From NCBI GenBank assembly GCA_903882825.1, contig CAIRYL010000121.1:1-23161 (forward strand): DNA of 23,161 nt, read 5' to 3'. Source of the stretch: an uncultured Candidatus Peregrinibacteria bacterium. Lineage in GTDB: Bacteria > Patescibacteriota > Gracilibacteria > CAIRYL01. Below are positions 23,102-23,161 of this stretch, one piece after another. The position numbers were made by a program, and so were the translations under genes. The notes below the pieces were generated by a model. The model made no database searches and had not been told where the DNA came from. It saw only the letters and a list, made by a program, of their open reading frames with translations. Each line of letters opens with the position of its first letter. Position 1 is the first letter of the stretch.

Positions 23102-23161
23102 GAAGATTGTGTAAAATTAAAATTCGCAACACCTTCTACTATGGCGTATGACACCGCAATA
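23098..23161 (-). CDS. C-terminal end of a second pilin-like gene, cut by window edge
   Basis: Reading the minus strand from 23160, the frame gives 20 residues (IAVSYAIVEGVANFNFTQSS) and a TGA at 23100-23098. The stretch SYAIVEGVANF closely matches SYAIVANVARF at the end of the neighbouring pilin, so this is most likely a tandem paralogue. Its TGA overlaps the next ATG by 4 bp. Confidence 0.65.
   Translation of the reverse strand, partial: IAVSYAIVEGVANFNFTQSS

Noticed and set aside
1..23161. Alternative genetic code (UGA as glycine)
   Set aside because: All recognised genes have normal full length in the standard code, and the pilin fragment ends at a TGA that overlaps the next start.

Overview
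The window looks like a contig from an uncultured bacterium of the Candidate Phyla Radiation (Patescibacteria). The evidence is AT-rich DNA, small self-contained housekeeping genes, starts with no Shine-Dalgarno sequence and very short leaders, VirB2-like pilins with the GGVRYSLSAGN core, an RND pump without visible partners, and many short proteins with no family I recognise. All genes read through in the standard bacterial code with no in-frame TGA, so the UGA-glycine lineages (Gracilibacteria, Absconditabacteria) are unlikely. Homoserine dehydrogenase and a carbamoyl-phosphate synthase gene point to a CPR group with some remaining biosynthesis, such as Peregrinibacteria. That placement is inference.

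Layout: 1-3788 is the 5'-truncated end of a large NACHT/STAND-type NTPase, probably a defence or signalling protein. A tRNA-Gln(CUG) follows on the minus strand (3861-3935), then a stand-alone C-terminal half of carB (minus, 3992-5557). From a divergent promoter region come two small unknown proteins (5665-6535). They converge on 5-formyltetrahydrofolate cyclo-ligase (minus). Next are two coupled family-2 glycosyltransferases (7197-9094) and a strongly enlarged leucyl-tRNA synthetase (9189-12593). A terminator hairpin follows, then a secreted 3D-domain/peptidoglycan-binding protein, a LolD-like ABC ATPase and a membrane-anchored FAM173-like methyltransferase, all on the plus strand. An RND permease and homoserine dehydrogenase form a minus-strand pair (15527-20213).

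The right end (20271-22394) is repeat-rich. Two unrelated genes, a protein with an internal tandem domain and a small putative lipoprotein, are each preceded by nearly the same 80-bp promoter module and followed by copies of the same palindrome. More palindromes follow. The window closes with a DUF2892-type membrane protein and, convergent to it, two tandem VirB2-like pilin genes, the upstream one cut by the window edge.

The most unusual observations are: (1) leuS carries two large extra segments, one of which contains an 86-bp REP-like palindrome translated in frame, plus a separate perfect 12-bp-arm palindrome near its 5' end; (2) the two promoter-gene-palindrome cassettes at 20.3-22.1 kb; (3) carB is present only as its C-terminal half and resembles the Bacteroidetes/animal CAD type; (4) the STAND NTPase lies beside a tRNA gene; (5) several promoters imply leaders of only about 15-19 nt without a ribosome binding site.
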